From NCBI RefSeq assembly GCF_016745095.1, contig NZ_CP067087.1, positions 686,501 through 750,500 on the forward strand: 64,000 nucleotides of DNA. Reading direction: 5' to 3'. The notes beneath the pieces were generated by a model. That model did not search any database and was not told the origin of the DNA. It saw nothing but the letters and a program-made list of their open reading frames with translations. A program made the position numbers and the translations under genes. Numbering within the stretch: the first letter of the stretch is position 1; each line of letters opens with the position of its first letter. Of the stretch, positions 17,927-26,935 are shown piece after piece. This DNA is from Croceicoccus sp. YJ47. GTDB taxonomy: Bacteria > Pseudomonadota > Alphaproteobacteria > Sphingomonadales > Sphingomonadaceae.

Positions 17927-19687
17927 TTAGAGTTCCTCTGCCGCCTCGACGCCCAGAATGGCGAGCCCGTTGCGGATCACCTGCGCGATGCGTTCGGCAA
18001 GATACAGCCGCGCGCCCGTAAGGTCGGCATTGTCGGCGACGATGAACCGCTTGTCCATCCGGTCATTGCCGAGGTTCCAGTAGGCGTGCAGCGATCCCGC
18101 CAGCTCGGCGAGGAAAAACGCGATGCGGTGCGGTTCGCGCGCCCGGCCCGCTGCCTCCACCATGCGGGGAAACTGCGCAGCCTGCTTGATGAGCGCCTGC
18201 TCCTCCTCGCCCAGCAGGTCGAGATGCGCATCCGACGGTGCCATGCCGGCCTCCGCCCCCTTGCGCAGCGTCGAACAGATGCGCGCATGGGCATATTGCA
18301 CGTAGAAGACCGGATTGTCCTTGGATGCCTCGACGACCTTGGCAAAGTCGAAATCCATCTGCGCCTCGGGCTTGCGGGTGAGCATGGTGAAGCGCACCAC
18401 GTCCTTGCCCACTTCCTTCGCCACTTCGGCGAGCGTGACGAAATTGCCCGAACGCTTGGACATTTTCACCGGCTCGCCATTGCGCAGGAGCTGCACCATC
18501 TGCACCAGCTTCACGTCGAAAGGTTTCGGCGTGCCGTCCTCCGCGCCGGTCAGCGCGGCGACCGCGGCCTTGATCCGCTTTACCGTGCCGGCATGGTCCG
18601 CGCCCCATATGTCGATCAGCGCGTCGACGCCTTCCGACTTCTGAAAATGATAGGCGAGGTCGGCACCGAAATAGGTCCACGCGCCGTTCGACTTTTTGAT
18701 CGGGCGGTCCTGATCGTCGCCGAACTGGGTGGAGCGGAACAGCGGCAGTTCGACAGGCTCCCAATCGTCGGGCAACTTGCCCTTGGGCGCTTCCAATACG
18801 CCGTCGTAGACGAGACCTCTTTCGCGCAGGAATTTCTCTGCTTCTTCGGGCTTTCCGGCGGCCTGCAACTCGGCCTCGGACGAAAACAGGTCGTGATGAA
18901 TGCCGAGCAGCGCCAGATCCTCGCGAATCATGGTGAGCATGGCCGCGACCGCCTCTTTCCGAAACAGCGGCAGCCATTCCGATTCGTCCGCGCCGACGAA
19001 GGCATCCCCATGCTCGCGGGCAAGCGCCTCGCCCACCGGGACGAGGTAATCGCCCGGATACAGCCCCTCGGGAATGGCGCCGATCTTTTCGCCCAGCGCC
19101 TCGCGGTAGCGCAGGTGCACGCTCTTCGCGAGGACATCGACCTGTCCACCCGCGTCGTTGACGTAATATTCGCGGATGACGGCAAAGCCTGCAAATTCGA
19201 GCAGCGCGGCCAGCGCATCGCCGACCACCGCGCCCCGGCAATGGCCCATATGCATCGGCCCGGTCGGATTGGCGGAGACATATTCGATGTTCACCGTCTG
19301 TCCGGCGCCCATGTCGGACCGGCCGTAATCGTCGCCCAATGCCGCGATCGCCCGCAATTCGTCGAGCCAGGCGTCATTTCCAAGCCGCATGTTGATGAAG
19401 CCCGGCCCGGCGATGCTGGCCTCCTCGACGGCGGGATGCGCGGTCAGCTCGGCGACGATTCCCTCGGCAAGGGCGCGCGGATTGGTCTTGGCCGGCTTGG
19501 CCAGAACCATCGCCGCATTGGTCGCCAGATCGCCGTGGGAGGGATCGCGCGGGGGTTCCACCGCGACATTCGCGCGGGACAGGCCAGCCGGCAGCGTGCC
19601 CGCCTCCACCAATCGGTCGAGCACGGCATCCACCGCATCGGACATGACGGCGTGCAGCGTGGCGGTATGGGTATCGTTCGGTGTCAT
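17927..19687 (-). CDS. argS: Arginine--tRNA ligase
   Basis: Class I synthetase charging tRNA-Arg. Seen: the N-terminal additional domain, EYVSANPTGPMHMGHCRGAV with the HIGH-type sequence HMGH, YYVNDAGGQVD, WGADHAGTVKRIKAA, the KMSKRSG loop, and the C-terminal anticodon-binding DALR domain (YVQYAHARICS onward). 586 residues, the usual length. ATG 19687 is the first start. It leads the eight-gene minus-strand run through tatC. Confidence 0.97.
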   Translation of the reverse strand: MTPNDTHTATLHAVMSDAVDAVLDRLVEAGTLPAGLSRANVAVEPPRDPSHGDLATNAAMVLAKPAKTNPRALAEGIVAELTAHPAVEEASIAGPGFINMRLGNDAWLDELRAIAALGDDYGRSDMGAGQTVNIEYVSANPTGPMHMGHCRGAVVGDALAALLEFAGFAVIREYYVNDAGGQVDVLAKSVHLRYREALGEKIGAIPEGLYPGDYLVPVGEALAREHGDAFVGADESEWLPLFRKEAVAAMLTMIREDLALLGIHHDLFSSEAELQAAGKPEEAEKFLRERGLVYDGVLEAPKGKLPDDWEPVELPLFRSTQFGDDQDRPIKKSNGAWTYFGADLAYHFQKSEGVDALIDIWGADHAGTVKRIKAAVAALTGAEDGTPKPFDVKLVQMVQLLRNGEPVKMSKRSGNFVTLAEVAKEVGKDVVRFTMLTRKPEAQMDFDFAKVVEASKDNPVFYVQYAHARICSTLRKGAEAGMAPSDAHLDLLGEEEQALIKQAAQFPRMVEAAGRAREPHRIAFFLAELAGSLHAYWNLGNDRMDKRFIVADNADLTGARLYLAERIAQVIRNGLAILGVEAAEEL

Positions 19688-19768
19688 GCCCGCGCGGTTA
19701 GCGTCTTATCCGCGCGGGGGGAAGCCGGTGATGCGCGAAATCGCGTTACCGCCAGCCCGGCGCCCGCT

Positions 19769-20428
19769 TTACCGGGTCGCGTTATAGGCGAGCTGCTGCG
19801 GCGTAAGCTGAAACCCGACCAGCATTTCGAAGGTGGCACGCGCGACGGCAGCCTTCACCTCCGGATCGGCGAGCGGATCGAGTGCGGCATCCTCGTCGCC
19901 GGCCTTGCGCCGCCGGGTGATGCGGTCGCGCACATCCTCGGGAAGGGTGGCGGCGGCGCCGTCGACGAAGGCACCGGCCCGCGCGCTGGCCTGCGCCCGG
20001 TCCTGTCCGGCGGCGAAATCGATCGTCACCTCGCCGACCCGCTTCGTCAGCACCGCGGTCCCGCCGCGCACGACGGTCACGAAATAGGGGAGCGTGACCT
20101 GTCGCGCCTGCGCGGTGTCGCTGCGCCGGGCATACACGTCGAAGGCGACCTCGGAATAGATCCGCGCGCCGCTGTCGTCGCAGGTCACGCGCAGGTTCGT
20201 CATCGCCGCCGTCACGTCGAGCGAGGCCGCGGTCATCGCCTGCGCATCGCGGAACGTGGTGATGTCGCCCGTGTAATCGGGAATGCCCACGGCGGGACAG
20301 CGCGAACGGACCGCATTCACACCCACGCCCTGATCCACGACCAGCTCGCCCTCGGTGCTGCACCCCGCGAGAAGGGCGGCTGTGCCCAGCGTCGCGGCGA
20401 TGCGGGCGATGCGGTTACGGTATTTCAT
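19769..20428 (-). CDS. Lipoprotein of unknown function
   Basis: N-terminus MKYRNRIARIAATLGTAALLAGC is a lipoprotein signal with lipobox LAGC, so membrane anchoring is expected. The mature part (about 197 residues) contains CPAVGIPDYTGDITTF, a repeated beta-type pattern and the C-terminal FEMLVGFQLTPQQLAYNATR. I recognise no characterised domain; homologues are often annotated only as hypothetical. It is transcribed towards argS with an 81-base gap and divergent from ispH; the 286 bases between those start codons show no gene. Confidence 0.75.
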   Translation of the reverse strand: MKYRNRIARIAATLGTAALLAGCSTEGELVVDQGVGVNAVRSRCPAVGIPDYTGDITTFRDAQAMTAASLDVTAAMTNLRVTCDDSGARIYSEVAFDVYARRSDTAQARQVTLPYFVTVVRGGTAVLTKRVGEVTIDFAAGQDRAQASARAGAFVDGAAATLPEDVRDRITRRRKAGDEDAALDPLADPEVKAAVARATFEMLVGFQLTPQQLAYNATR

Positions 20429-20714
20429 GCGGCAAAACCCTTATCTGTTCATGCGCGAACGCCTGTTCCCGCGCGTGCGGAGCGACACGCCCCCGATGCC
20501 CGCGCCGGATGTTTCCCCGTCGCCCTTAACGGTCATGCGGGGCAAGGGCAATCGAGACGGCGCATCGCTCCTGCGCGCGGAATCGTTTACCGCCGATTTA
20601 CGGGCGCGCGGCGTTTCGCGGCGGGCGTCCATGGCGCGGCTTTGCAAGGGTGAAGAATAACGCGCGCGCTGCTCGCTTTACGAAACGGGGCGCGCGGCGC
20701 TATGCAGGGGCATA

Positions 20715-21695
20715 ATGACCCAGCCCAGCACCCTTGCGCCCGCGCGCACCGCCGATACCCGCCTCCCGCTCAAGGTGCTCATCGCGGCGCCGCGCGGGTT
20801 TTGCGCCGGGGTGGACCGCGCCATCGAAATCGTCGAACGCGCGCTCGCCCGCTATGGCGCGCCGGTCTATGTCCGCCACGAGATCGTCCACAATGCCTTC
20901 GTCGTCGACACGCTGCGCGAAAAAGGCGCGGTGTTCGTGGAGGAGCTGGACGAGGTGCCCGATGGCGTGCCGGTCGTCTTTTCCGCGCATGGCGTACCCA
21001 AGGCCGTGCCCGCCAATGCCGAGGATCGCGGCCTCGACTATCTCGACGCGACCTGCCCCCTCGTCAGCAAGGTGCATCGGCAGGCCGAACGGCAGGTGGA
21101 GGCAGGGCGCCACATCCTGTTCATCGGCCACCGCGGCCATCCCGAGGTGATCGGCACGTTCGGGCAGGTGCCCGACGGCTGCATGACTCTCGTCGAAACG
21201 GTGGAGGACGTGGCGTCGCTGTCCTTCGACGACGACGCGCCCCTGGCCTTCCTCACGCAGACGACATTGTCGGTTGACGACACCAACGCCATCGTGGAGG
21301 CATTGCGCGCCCGTTTCCCGCAGATCGTCGGGCCCAAGGCCGAGGATATCTGCTATGCCACCTCCAACCGGCAGGCGGCGGTGAAGGCGATCGCGGCCAA
21401 GGTGGACCTGATGCTCGTCATCGGCGCGACCAATTCGTCGAATTCGGTCCGCCTTGCCGAGGTCGCCGAACGCATGGGCACCGATGCCCGCCTGATTCAG
21501 CGCGGCGCCGATATCGACCCGGCCTGGCTCGATGGAGTGGGCACCGTCGGCCTTACCGCCGGGGCGAGCGCGCCCGAAGTGCTCGTGCGCGAGGTCATCG
21601 ACCGGCTCAACGCCTTGCGCGAGGTGGAAGAGGACGTCGTCACCACGGCGGAGGAACGCATCACGTTCAAGCTGCCGCGACAGCTCGCGGACTGA
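20715..21695 (+). CDS. ispH: 4-hydroxy-3-methylbut-2-enyl diphosphate reductase
   Basis: Last enzyme of the non-mevalonate (MEP) isoprenoid pathway; makes IPP and DMAPP using an iron-sulfur cluster. The three cluster cysteines are in [19 protein letters not shown] and [11 protein letters not shown]. The substrate-binding motifs [16 protein letters not shown] and [11 protein letters not shown] are intact. 326 residues, with a 19-residue N-terminal extension before [10 protein letters not shown]. It is the first gene of ispH-thrB-rnhA, with thrB starting four bases after its stop. Confidence 0.97.
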   Translation: MTQPSTLAPARTADTRLPLKVLIAAPRGFCAGVDRAIEIVERALARYGAPVYVRHEIVHNAFVVDTLREKGAVFVEELDEVPDGVPVVFSAHGVPKAVPANAEDRGLDYLDATCPLVSKVHRQAERQVEAGRHILFIGHRGHPEVIGTFGQVPDGCMTLVETVEDVASLSFDDDAPLAFLTQTTLSVDDTNAIVEALRARFPQIVGPKAEDICYATSNRQAAVKAIAAKVDLMLVIGATNSSNSVRLAEVAERMGTDARLIQRGADIDPAWLDGVGTVGLTAGASAPEVLVREVIDRLNALREVEEDVVTTAEERITFKLPRQLAD

Positions 21696-21699
21696 AACC

Positions 21700-22704
21700 A
21701 TGGCGGTCTATACCCGCATCGGGGCGGAGGACATGGACGCGCTGATCCGCGCGTTCGGGGTCGGCACGCTGATTTCCGCCAAGGGCATTGCCGAGGGCGT
21801 TTCGAACAGCAACTGGCTGATCGAAACGGATGGCGGACGCGACGGGGCGGGCAATCGCCGTTTCATCCTCACCATGTATGAAGAGCGGACCGAGGCCTCC
21901 GACCTGCCGTTCTTTCTTGGCCTGCTCGACCATCTCGCGGCGGCGGGCTGTCCGGTGCCGCGCACCATCCACGATACCGGGGGCGCGTCGTTCCGCATGT
22001 TCCCGGCCCGGATGCGCGACGGCTCCATCGTCGAAAAGGCCGTCGCGCTGATCGAATTCCTTCCCGGCGTGTCCGCCGACAATCCGACCCCGGCGCAGGC
22101 CCGTTCGGTCGGCGTCGCACTCGCCGGCGTGCATCTTGCCGCGCGCGATTTCGCCATGCGCCGGGACAACGGGATGGGCCCCGCCGCGTGGCTGCATTTC
22201 ACGGCCGAGTGCGAGGGACGATGGGACGAGATCGACCCCGCCCTTGCCGCCGTGCCCGAACTTGCGCGCGATATTGCGGACCGCTGGCCCGGCGACCTGC
22301 CGCAATCGGTGATCCATGCCGATCTTTTTCCCGATAACGTGCTGCTCACCGGGGATGCGGTGGCGGGGCTGATCGATTTCTATTTCGCGTGCAACGGGGC
22401 GATGGCCTACGACCTTGCCGTGACCCATGCGGCGTGGTGTTTTTCCCCCGACGGGCGCGAATTCGACGCAGAGCTGGGTGCGGCCCTGCTCGCCGGGTAC
22501 GAAACGGTGCGCGCGCTCGGCGACGAGGAGCGTTCGGCGCTTCCGCTTCTGGCGCAGGGGGCGGCGCTGCGTTTCCTGCTCACGCGGGCCTATGACTGGC
22601 TCCATACGCCCGCCGATGCGCTGGTGACGAAGAAGGATCCGGTCGCCTTTCTCAATCGCCTGCAATTCTATGCCCGCCACGGCGACGCGGCGTTCGCGGC
22701 ATGA
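21700..22704 (+). CDS. thrB: Homoserine kinase, ThrB type II (APH-like)
   Basis: Phosphorylates homoserine in threonine biosynthesis. This is the aminoglycoside-phosphotransferase-like form typical of alpha- and gammaproteobacteria, not the GHMP form. Seen: [15 protein letters not shown] (nucleotide loop), the Brenner-type catalytic motif [14 protein letters not shown] and the Mg-binding [16 protein letters not shown]. Start at ATG 21700 just after ispH; the longer open frame upstream overlaps ispH and is rejected. 334 residues. Its last four bases overlap rnhA. Confidence 0.95.
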   Translation: MAVYTRIGAEDMDALIRAFGVGTLISAKGIAEGVSNSNWLIETDGGRDGAGNRRFILTMYEERTEASDLPFFLGLLDHLAAAGCPVPRTIHDTGGASFRMFPARMRDGSIVEKAVALIEFLPGVSADNPTPAQARSVGVALAGVHLAARDFAMRRDNGMGPAAWLHFTAECEGRWDEIDPALAAVPELARDIADRWPGDLPQSVIHADLFPDNVLLTGDAVAGLIDFYFACNGAMAYDLAVTHAAWCFSPDGREFDAELGAALLAGYETVRALGDEERSALPLLAQGAALRFLLTRAYDWLHTPADALVTKKDPVAFLNRLQFYARHGDAAFAA

Positions 22705-23141
22705 GCGACGTCGAAATCTTCACCGATGGCGCGTGCAAGGGCAATCCCGGCCCCGGCGGCTGGGGCGCGATCCTGCGCAAGGGCGAGGTGGAAAAGGAAA
22801 TGTCGGGCGGCGAGGCCGACACCACCAACAATCGCATGGAGATGACCGCCGCGATCCGCGCGCTGTCCGCGCTCAAACGCTCGTGCCGCGTCGATCTTTA
22901 TACCGATAGCAAATATCTGATCGACGGGATCACGAAATGGGTCTTCGGCTGGCAGAAAAAGGGGTGGAAGACCGCGGCGAAGAAACCCGTGCTGAACGAG
23001 GATTTGTGGCGCGAATTGCTCGACGCGGCGCGCCCGCACACCATCGAATGGCACTGGGTCAAGGGGCACGCCGGCCATCCGGAGAACGAACGCGCCGACA
23101 CGCTCGCCAGCGATGCGGCGGACGCGATCGCCGGGCGCTAG
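22701..23141 (+). CDS. rnhA: Ribonuclease HI
   Basis: Cleaves the RNA strand of RNA-DNA hybrids in replication. All catalytic segments are present: [17 protein letters not shown] (Asp), NNRMEMTA (Glu), YTDSKYL (Asp), and [18 protein letters not shown] (His loop and last Asp). 146 residues. ATGA overlap with the thrB stop indicates coupled translation. It is the last gene of the operon and converges on the FAD oxidoreductase gene with a 10-base gap. Confidence 0.97.
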   Translation: MSDVEIFTDGACKGNPGPGGWGAILRKGEVEKEMSGGEADTTNNRMEMTAAIRALSALKRSCRVDLYTDSKYLIDGITKWVFGWQKKGWKTAAKKPVLNEDLWRELLDAARPHTIEWHWVKGHAGHPENERADTLASDAADAIAGR

Positions 23142-23151
23142 GCGCCAAGCG

Positions 23152-24240
23152 TCAGGCGAAGCGCGCGGGATCGTAGGGCGCAGGGTCGAGCGGTTCGTCA
23201 CCCCCTTGGCCGAGCAGCAGCGCCGCAGCCAGCGCCGACCCGGCGGGCGCGGTCTGGATCCCGAAACCGCCCTGCCCCGCGCACCAGAAAAACCCCTCTG
23301 CCACAGGATCCCAGCCATAGACCGGCAGGCGATCGGGCGCGAAGCTGCGCAGCCCGGCCCAGCGCCGCTCGACATGTTCGGCGCGCCAGTCGACCACCTG
23401 CTCCAGCCGCGCGATGGCGGTCGCGACGTCAATCTCTTCGGGCGCGGCATCGCAAGGCGCGGAGGGCGTTTCGTCATGCGGCGATAGCCAGATGCGCCCG
23501 CTTTCCGGCTTGAAATAGAACCGTTCGTCAATGTCGAGCACGAGCGGGAGCGTCGCCGGCGCGGGCGGATCGGTCCGCACCTGCGCGACCGTGCGGCGCA
23601 GCGGCGCGATGCCCAGCGGCTTCGCCCCCGCGATCCGCGCGATCCCGTCGGCCCAAGCGCCGGCCGCATTGACCAGCACACTGGCCCGCATCGTCGCGCC
23701 ATCCGCCAAGACGAGCTGCCATTCCCCTCGCTCCCGCCGGGCGGAGGAAAGCCGCGCCCGGTTGCGCAGGCCCGCCCCGCCCCGCCGCGCCAGCGCGAGG
23801 AAATGCGCGTGCAGCGCGGCCACGTCGATGTCGCAGCAATCCGGTTCCCACGATGCGGTTGTCCAGCCCTCGCGAATGCCGGGCACGCGGGCCTCGATCT
23901 CCTCGCGGTTGAGCATCGCGACATCGACACCGAGTGCGGCGAAACGCGAAACGAACGCGGCGATGCGGCCCCGGTCCCCTTCCCGCGCCAGCGTCAGCGC
24001 GCCGCGCGGGGTGAGGAACCCGTGCCGCCGCAGATACGGTCCCGACGCGATGGTGAGCGGCGTGATGCCCGGCCCGCCATAGCTTTCGGCCCAGAACGCC
24101 GCCGAACGCCCCGTCGCGTGATAGCCCGGCTCGTCCTCGGCCTCGATCATGGTCACGCTGCGATGCGGCGCGAGCCGCGCGGCGAGCGACGCCCCGGCCA
24201 TACCCGCGCCGGCAATGACGATGTCGAACCGTTCCGTCAT
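23152..24240 (-). CDS. FAD-dependent oxidoreductase of the DAO family (D-arginine dehydrogenase-like)
   Basis: N-terminal Rossmann dinucleotide fold FDIVIAGAGMAGASLAARLA (GxGxxG) and a second FAD segment VNAAGAWADGIA place it in the D-amino-acid oxidase/glycine oxidase group. ATGRSAAFWAESYGG and the C-terminal GFFWCAGQGGFGIQTAPA resemble DauA-type D-arginine dehydrogenases, but the substrate cannot be fixed from sequence alone. 362 residues. The start codon overlaps the stop of the alpha/beta hydrolase upstream (ATGA), so the two are coupled. Confidence 0.85.
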   Translation of the reverse strand: MTERFDIVIAGAGMAGASLAARLAPHRSVTMIEAEDEPGYHATGRSAAFWAESYGGPGITPLTIASGPYLRRHGFLTPRGALTLAREGDRGRIAAFVSRFAALGVDVAMLNREEIEARVPGIREGWTTASWEPDCCDIDVAALHAHFLALARRGGAGLRNRARLSSARRERGEWQLVLADGATMRASVLVNAAGAWADGIARIAGAKPLGIAPLRRTVAQVRTDPPAPATLPLVLDIDERFYFKPESGRIWLSPHDETPSAPCDAAPEEIDVATAIARLEQVVDWRAEHVERRWAGLRSFAPDRLPVYGWDPVAEGFFWCAGQGGFGIQTAPAGSALAAALLLGQGGDEPLDPAPYDPARFA

Positions 24241-25202
24241 GATGCGGGGGGTGCCGCCTCGTCCAGGAAATCGTCGATCGCGAGAAGCGCCCGATCGCGG
24301 ATCGCATCGGTCTCGCGAAGGATTTCATGCGCGCAATCCGGCCCGAACTCGACCAGCCGCGAATCGGGAATCAGGCGATTGGCCCGCCGGATCGCATCCG
24401 CCGACACCAGCCGGTCCGCGCCTGTCGCGACGAACATGACCGGCGCCGCGACCCGTCGCAACACCGTCTCCCGCGCGAGCCAGCGCATGGAGCCTATCGC
24501 ACCCGCGACCCAGCCCCAGCTCCCCGGCCCCATGGCGAGCTCCGGGCGCTCGCTGCGCCACCACACCTCGTCGGCATAGCGGCTTTCGTCGTGAGTGAGC
24601 AGGTCGATCCGGTCCTGCGGCAATTCGCCGGGCTTCTCGCTCCACCGCCAGGCCGGCGTCGTCGCGCCCCGGATCCATCGCATCGCCCGCGCCGCCGCAT
24701 CGGTGATCACCGCGGGCATCTGTTTCCCCGCAAGGCCCAGCATCGGCGCGACAAGCACCGCCACATCGGGCGCGATCCGCCCCTCCGCCATCGCGCGCAG
24801 GGCGAGATGCCCGCCCATGGAATGGCCGACCACGACCCGCGGCCCGACACCCTGCTCCATCCATTGCGTCCAAAAATCGGCGAGATCGTCGACCCACAGG
24901 CCGAAATGATCGACATGGCCCGTCACGCGGTCATCGCCCAGCCGTCCCGACCCCGCCTGCCCGCGCCAGTCCACCGCCGTCACGCGCCACCCCGCCTGAT
25001 GCCAGCGGGCCAGCGTTTCGAGATATTTTTCATACGAATCGCCCCGCCCCGGCAGGAACAGCAACGACCCGCGCGGCGCGGCGACGCCGGACCCGTGATC
25101 GAAGTCGATCCGGCGCAAGCGAAACCCGTCGGGTGCGGACCATCGCGCTTCGTGCGCGTGGGCCGGAATTTGTCGGCGGACCGGGTCGGGGGAGGACGTC
25201 AT
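24237..25202 (-). CDS. Alpha/beta hydrolase (lysophospholipase/monoacylglycerol lipase-like)
   Basis: Alpha/beta-hydrolase fold with the nucleophile elbow VVGHSMGGHLALRA (GHSMG), a late acid segment in FVATGADRLVS, and the catalytic His in DCAHEILRE. The N-terminal LLFLPGRGDSYEKY gives the oxyanion-hole HG-like loop, here PGRGDS. Members of this Hydrolase_4 group act on monoacylglycerols or lysophospholipids; the real substrate is unknown. 321 residues, probably cytoplasmic, no signal peptide. First gene of a two-gene unit with the FAD oxidoreductase and divergent from the pilus operon. Confidence 0.85.
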   Translation of the reverse strand: MTSSPDPVRRQIPAHAHEARWSAPDGFRLRRIDFDHGSGVAAPRGSLLFLPGRGDSYEKYLETLARWHQAGWRVTAVDWRGQAGSGRLGDDRVTGHVDHFGLWVDDLADFWTQWMEQGVGPRVVVGHSMGGHLALRAMAEGRIAPDVAVLVAPMLGLAGKQMPAVITDAAARAMRWIRGATTPAWRWSEKPGELPQDRIDLLTHDESRYADEVWWRSERPELAMGPGSWGWVAGAIGSMRWLARETVLRRVAAPVMFVATGADRLVSADAIRRANRLIPDSRLVEFGPDCAHEILRETDAIRDRALLAIDDFLDEAAPPAS

Positions 25203-25223
25203 CTGGCTCAGGCCATCTTTTCG

Positions 25224-25279
25224 GGCTTGGTTACTATTTGGTAAGCCATGCCGCCTAAACCGGGCCTCGTAATGGTTAA
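25224..25279. promoter_or_regulatory. Divergent control region with a dyad and a CtrA-like half-site (ATGGTTAA)
   Basis: The 92-base gap between the hydrolase and cpaA starts holds the inverted repeat GGCTT-N14-AAGCC (25224-25247) and ATGGTTAA at 25272-25279, the reverse complement of TTAACCAT, an 8-mer reported as a CtrA-associated motif in Caulobacter. The same 8-mer occurs before cpaB in the other orientation. Confidence 0.45.
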
Positions 25280-25294
25280 GACGGGGTTTGGAAC

Positions 25295-25807
25295 ATGGAC
25301 GATGGGCTGCTCACTTACGCGGCGGTCGCCGCCTTGGCAATCGCGGTGCTCTATGCCGCTTTTACCGATTACCGCTATCGCAAGATCAAGAACACGCTCT
25401 GCCTTGCGATCGTGGTCATGGCGCCGCTGTTCTGGATCGGGAGCGGGCTATCGCTTTGGCCGGGGGTGGCGATTCAACTGATCATGGCGGTGGCCGCGTT
25501 CCTGGTGGGGGCGGTGCTGTTCCGGCTGGGTCAGGTGGGCGGCGGCGATGTCAAGCTGCTCGCCGCGATCGCGCTTTGCATGGAGCCGCGCTGGTATCTC
25601 GCGCTCATCGTTTTCACCGCGCTTGCCAACGGGGTGCTGACGCTTGCCGTGTGGCGACGTCACCGGCGGGCACGGCGCAATGGCACGAAAACCGACCGCA
25701 TGCAGGTGCCCTACGCCATTTCGGTGGCCGCCGCGATGATGGCGGTGATCGCGGTCCGCTACGGCGCGGGGTTGAGCGAGCTCGGCAGTGCGACGCTCGG
25801 CTCTTGA
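25295..25807 (+). CDS. cpaA: Prepilin peptidase CpaA (TadV type, A24 family)
   Basis: Membrane aspartic protease that removes the leader from Flp-type prepilins. The two catalytic aspartates are in FTDYRYRKIKN and GGGDVKLLAA (GxGD). Five or six hydrophobic segments fill the 170 residues, and the N-methylation domain of long PilD enzymes is absent, as is normal for the Tad version. It is the first gene of the Tad run; its pilin substrate is not encoded in this window. Confidence 0.93.
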   Translation: MDDGLLTYAAVAALAIAVLYAAFTDYRYRKIKNTLCLAIVVMAPLFWIGSGLSLWPGVAIQLIMAVAAFLVGAVLFRLGQVGGGDVKLLAAIALCMEPRWYLALIVFTALANGVLTLAVWRRHRRARRNGTKTDRMQVPYAISVAAAMMAVIAVRYGAGLSELGSATLGS

Positions 25808-25814
25808 CCTGATC

Positions 25815-25822
25815 TTAACCAT
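25815..25822 (+). promoter_or_regulatory. TTAACCAT element before cpaB
   Basis: The exact 8-mer TTAACCAT lies 79 bases before the cpaB start. With flanks, the 11-mer at 25813-25823 is the exact reverse complement of the one at 25271-25281 before cpaA. Confidence 0.45.
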
Positions 25823-25900
25823 TTGGGGCGAATTTCACTTCGACAAACAGGCGCGGACGGGATTCGCCGGACCTTGCGCATAAATGAGGGCTGATGGGCC

Positions 25901-26935
25901 ATGGACAGGAAAAAGCTGATATTGCTGGCGGTGGCACTGGTGGTGGCGGTGGGGACCGCGCTGATGGCGCGCAGCCTGTTCGCCGGCAGCACCGCGCCGC
26001 AGGTGCAGGCCGCACAGGTTCCCGAAGGGCCGCGCGTGCTGGTCGCGCAACGCGCCCTGCCCGTCGGCACGATCGTCACCGCGGACGCCCTCCAATTCAA
26101 GCAGTGGCCCTCCGAAATGGTGCAGGATGCCTATTACATCGATGGCGAGGCGGACCTCGAAAAACTGCTCGGCACGGTCGTGCGCTATCCGGTGACCGCC
26201 GGGCAACCTGTCACGCATGGCGCATTGGTCATGCCGGGCGACAGGGGCTTTCTCGCCGCGGCACTCGGCCCCGGGATGCGCGCGGTCACCGTGCCCGTCT
26301 CGGTCAAGACCGGGGTCGGCGGGTTCGTTTTTCCGGGTGATCGGATCGATCTCGTGCTGACGCAGCAGGTCACGGGCGACGGCCCGCCGTTGAAGGTCGC
26401 GGAAACGATCCTGCGCAACCTGCGCGTGCTCGCTACGGATCAGTCGACGACGACGCGGACGGTGGAGGGGAAAACCGTGGTGCAGGGATTCCGGACCGTC
26501 ACGCTGGAGGTAACGCCCCGCATCGCGGAGCAGATCGCGGTCGCGCAGACGATCGGCGAACTGTCGCTCTCGCTGCGTTCGCTCGCCGATAATCAGGGTG
26601 AGCTCGACCGGGCGATCGCATCGGGCGAGGTGATCGTGCCCGACGATGCGACGCCGGAACAGGAGGAGGCGATCCTGCGCACCGCGATGAACCGCCCGCA
26701 GGCCGGCCGCTCCACCGTGCAGACGGGCGCCGACGTGTCCCGCTTTCAACGCCGCACCGTCCCGCCCCGGCAGAGCAATTCGGGCAGCAGCGCCCCTGTC
26801 CGCCGGATCGACGCGGACGAGGACCGCAGCCGCAATTCCTCCAGCGGGTCGCAGACCGCGCAGTCGGGCTATCAGGGGCCGATCGTCCGGATCAGCCGCG
26901 GGACCGATACCGTCGCCGTCCCGGTCGGCAAATGA
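25901..26935 (+). CDS. cpaB: Flp pilus assembly protein CpaB/RcpC
   Basis: Periplasmic assembly factor of the Tad secretion apparatus, thought to work with the CpaC secretin. It has an N-terminal membrane anchor (LILLAVALVVAVGTALMA), a SAF-like domain (VLVAQRALPVGTIVTADAL) and the RcpC segment RAVTVPVSVKTGVGGFVFPGDRIDLVLTQ. The C-terminal 80 residues are Ser/Arg-rich and low in complexity. 344 residues, with GAGGG upstream of ATG 25901. Overlaps cpaC by ATGA. Confidence 0.93.
   Translation: MDRKKLILLAVALVVAVGTALMARSLFAGSTAPQVQAAQVPEGPRVLVAQRALPVGTIVTADALQFKQWPSEMVQDAYYIDGEADLEKLLGTVVRYPVTAGQPVTHGALVMPGDRGFLAAALGPGMRAVTVPVSVKTGVGGFVFPGDRIDLVLTQQVTGDGPPLKVAETILRNLRVLATDQSTTTRTVEGKTVVQGFRTVTLEVTPRIAEQIAVAQTIGELSLSLRSLADNQGELDRAIASGEVIVPDDATPEQEEAILRTAMNRPQAGRSTVQTGADVSRFQRRTVPPRQSNSGSSAPVRRIDADEDRSRNSSSGSQTAQSGYQGPIVRISRGTDTVAVPVGK

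Noticed and set aside
17051-20653. 1,200-codon plus-strand open frame opposite nagZ, SPOR, argS and the lipoprotein
   Set aside because: It crosses four well-supported genes and has no domain or start signal.
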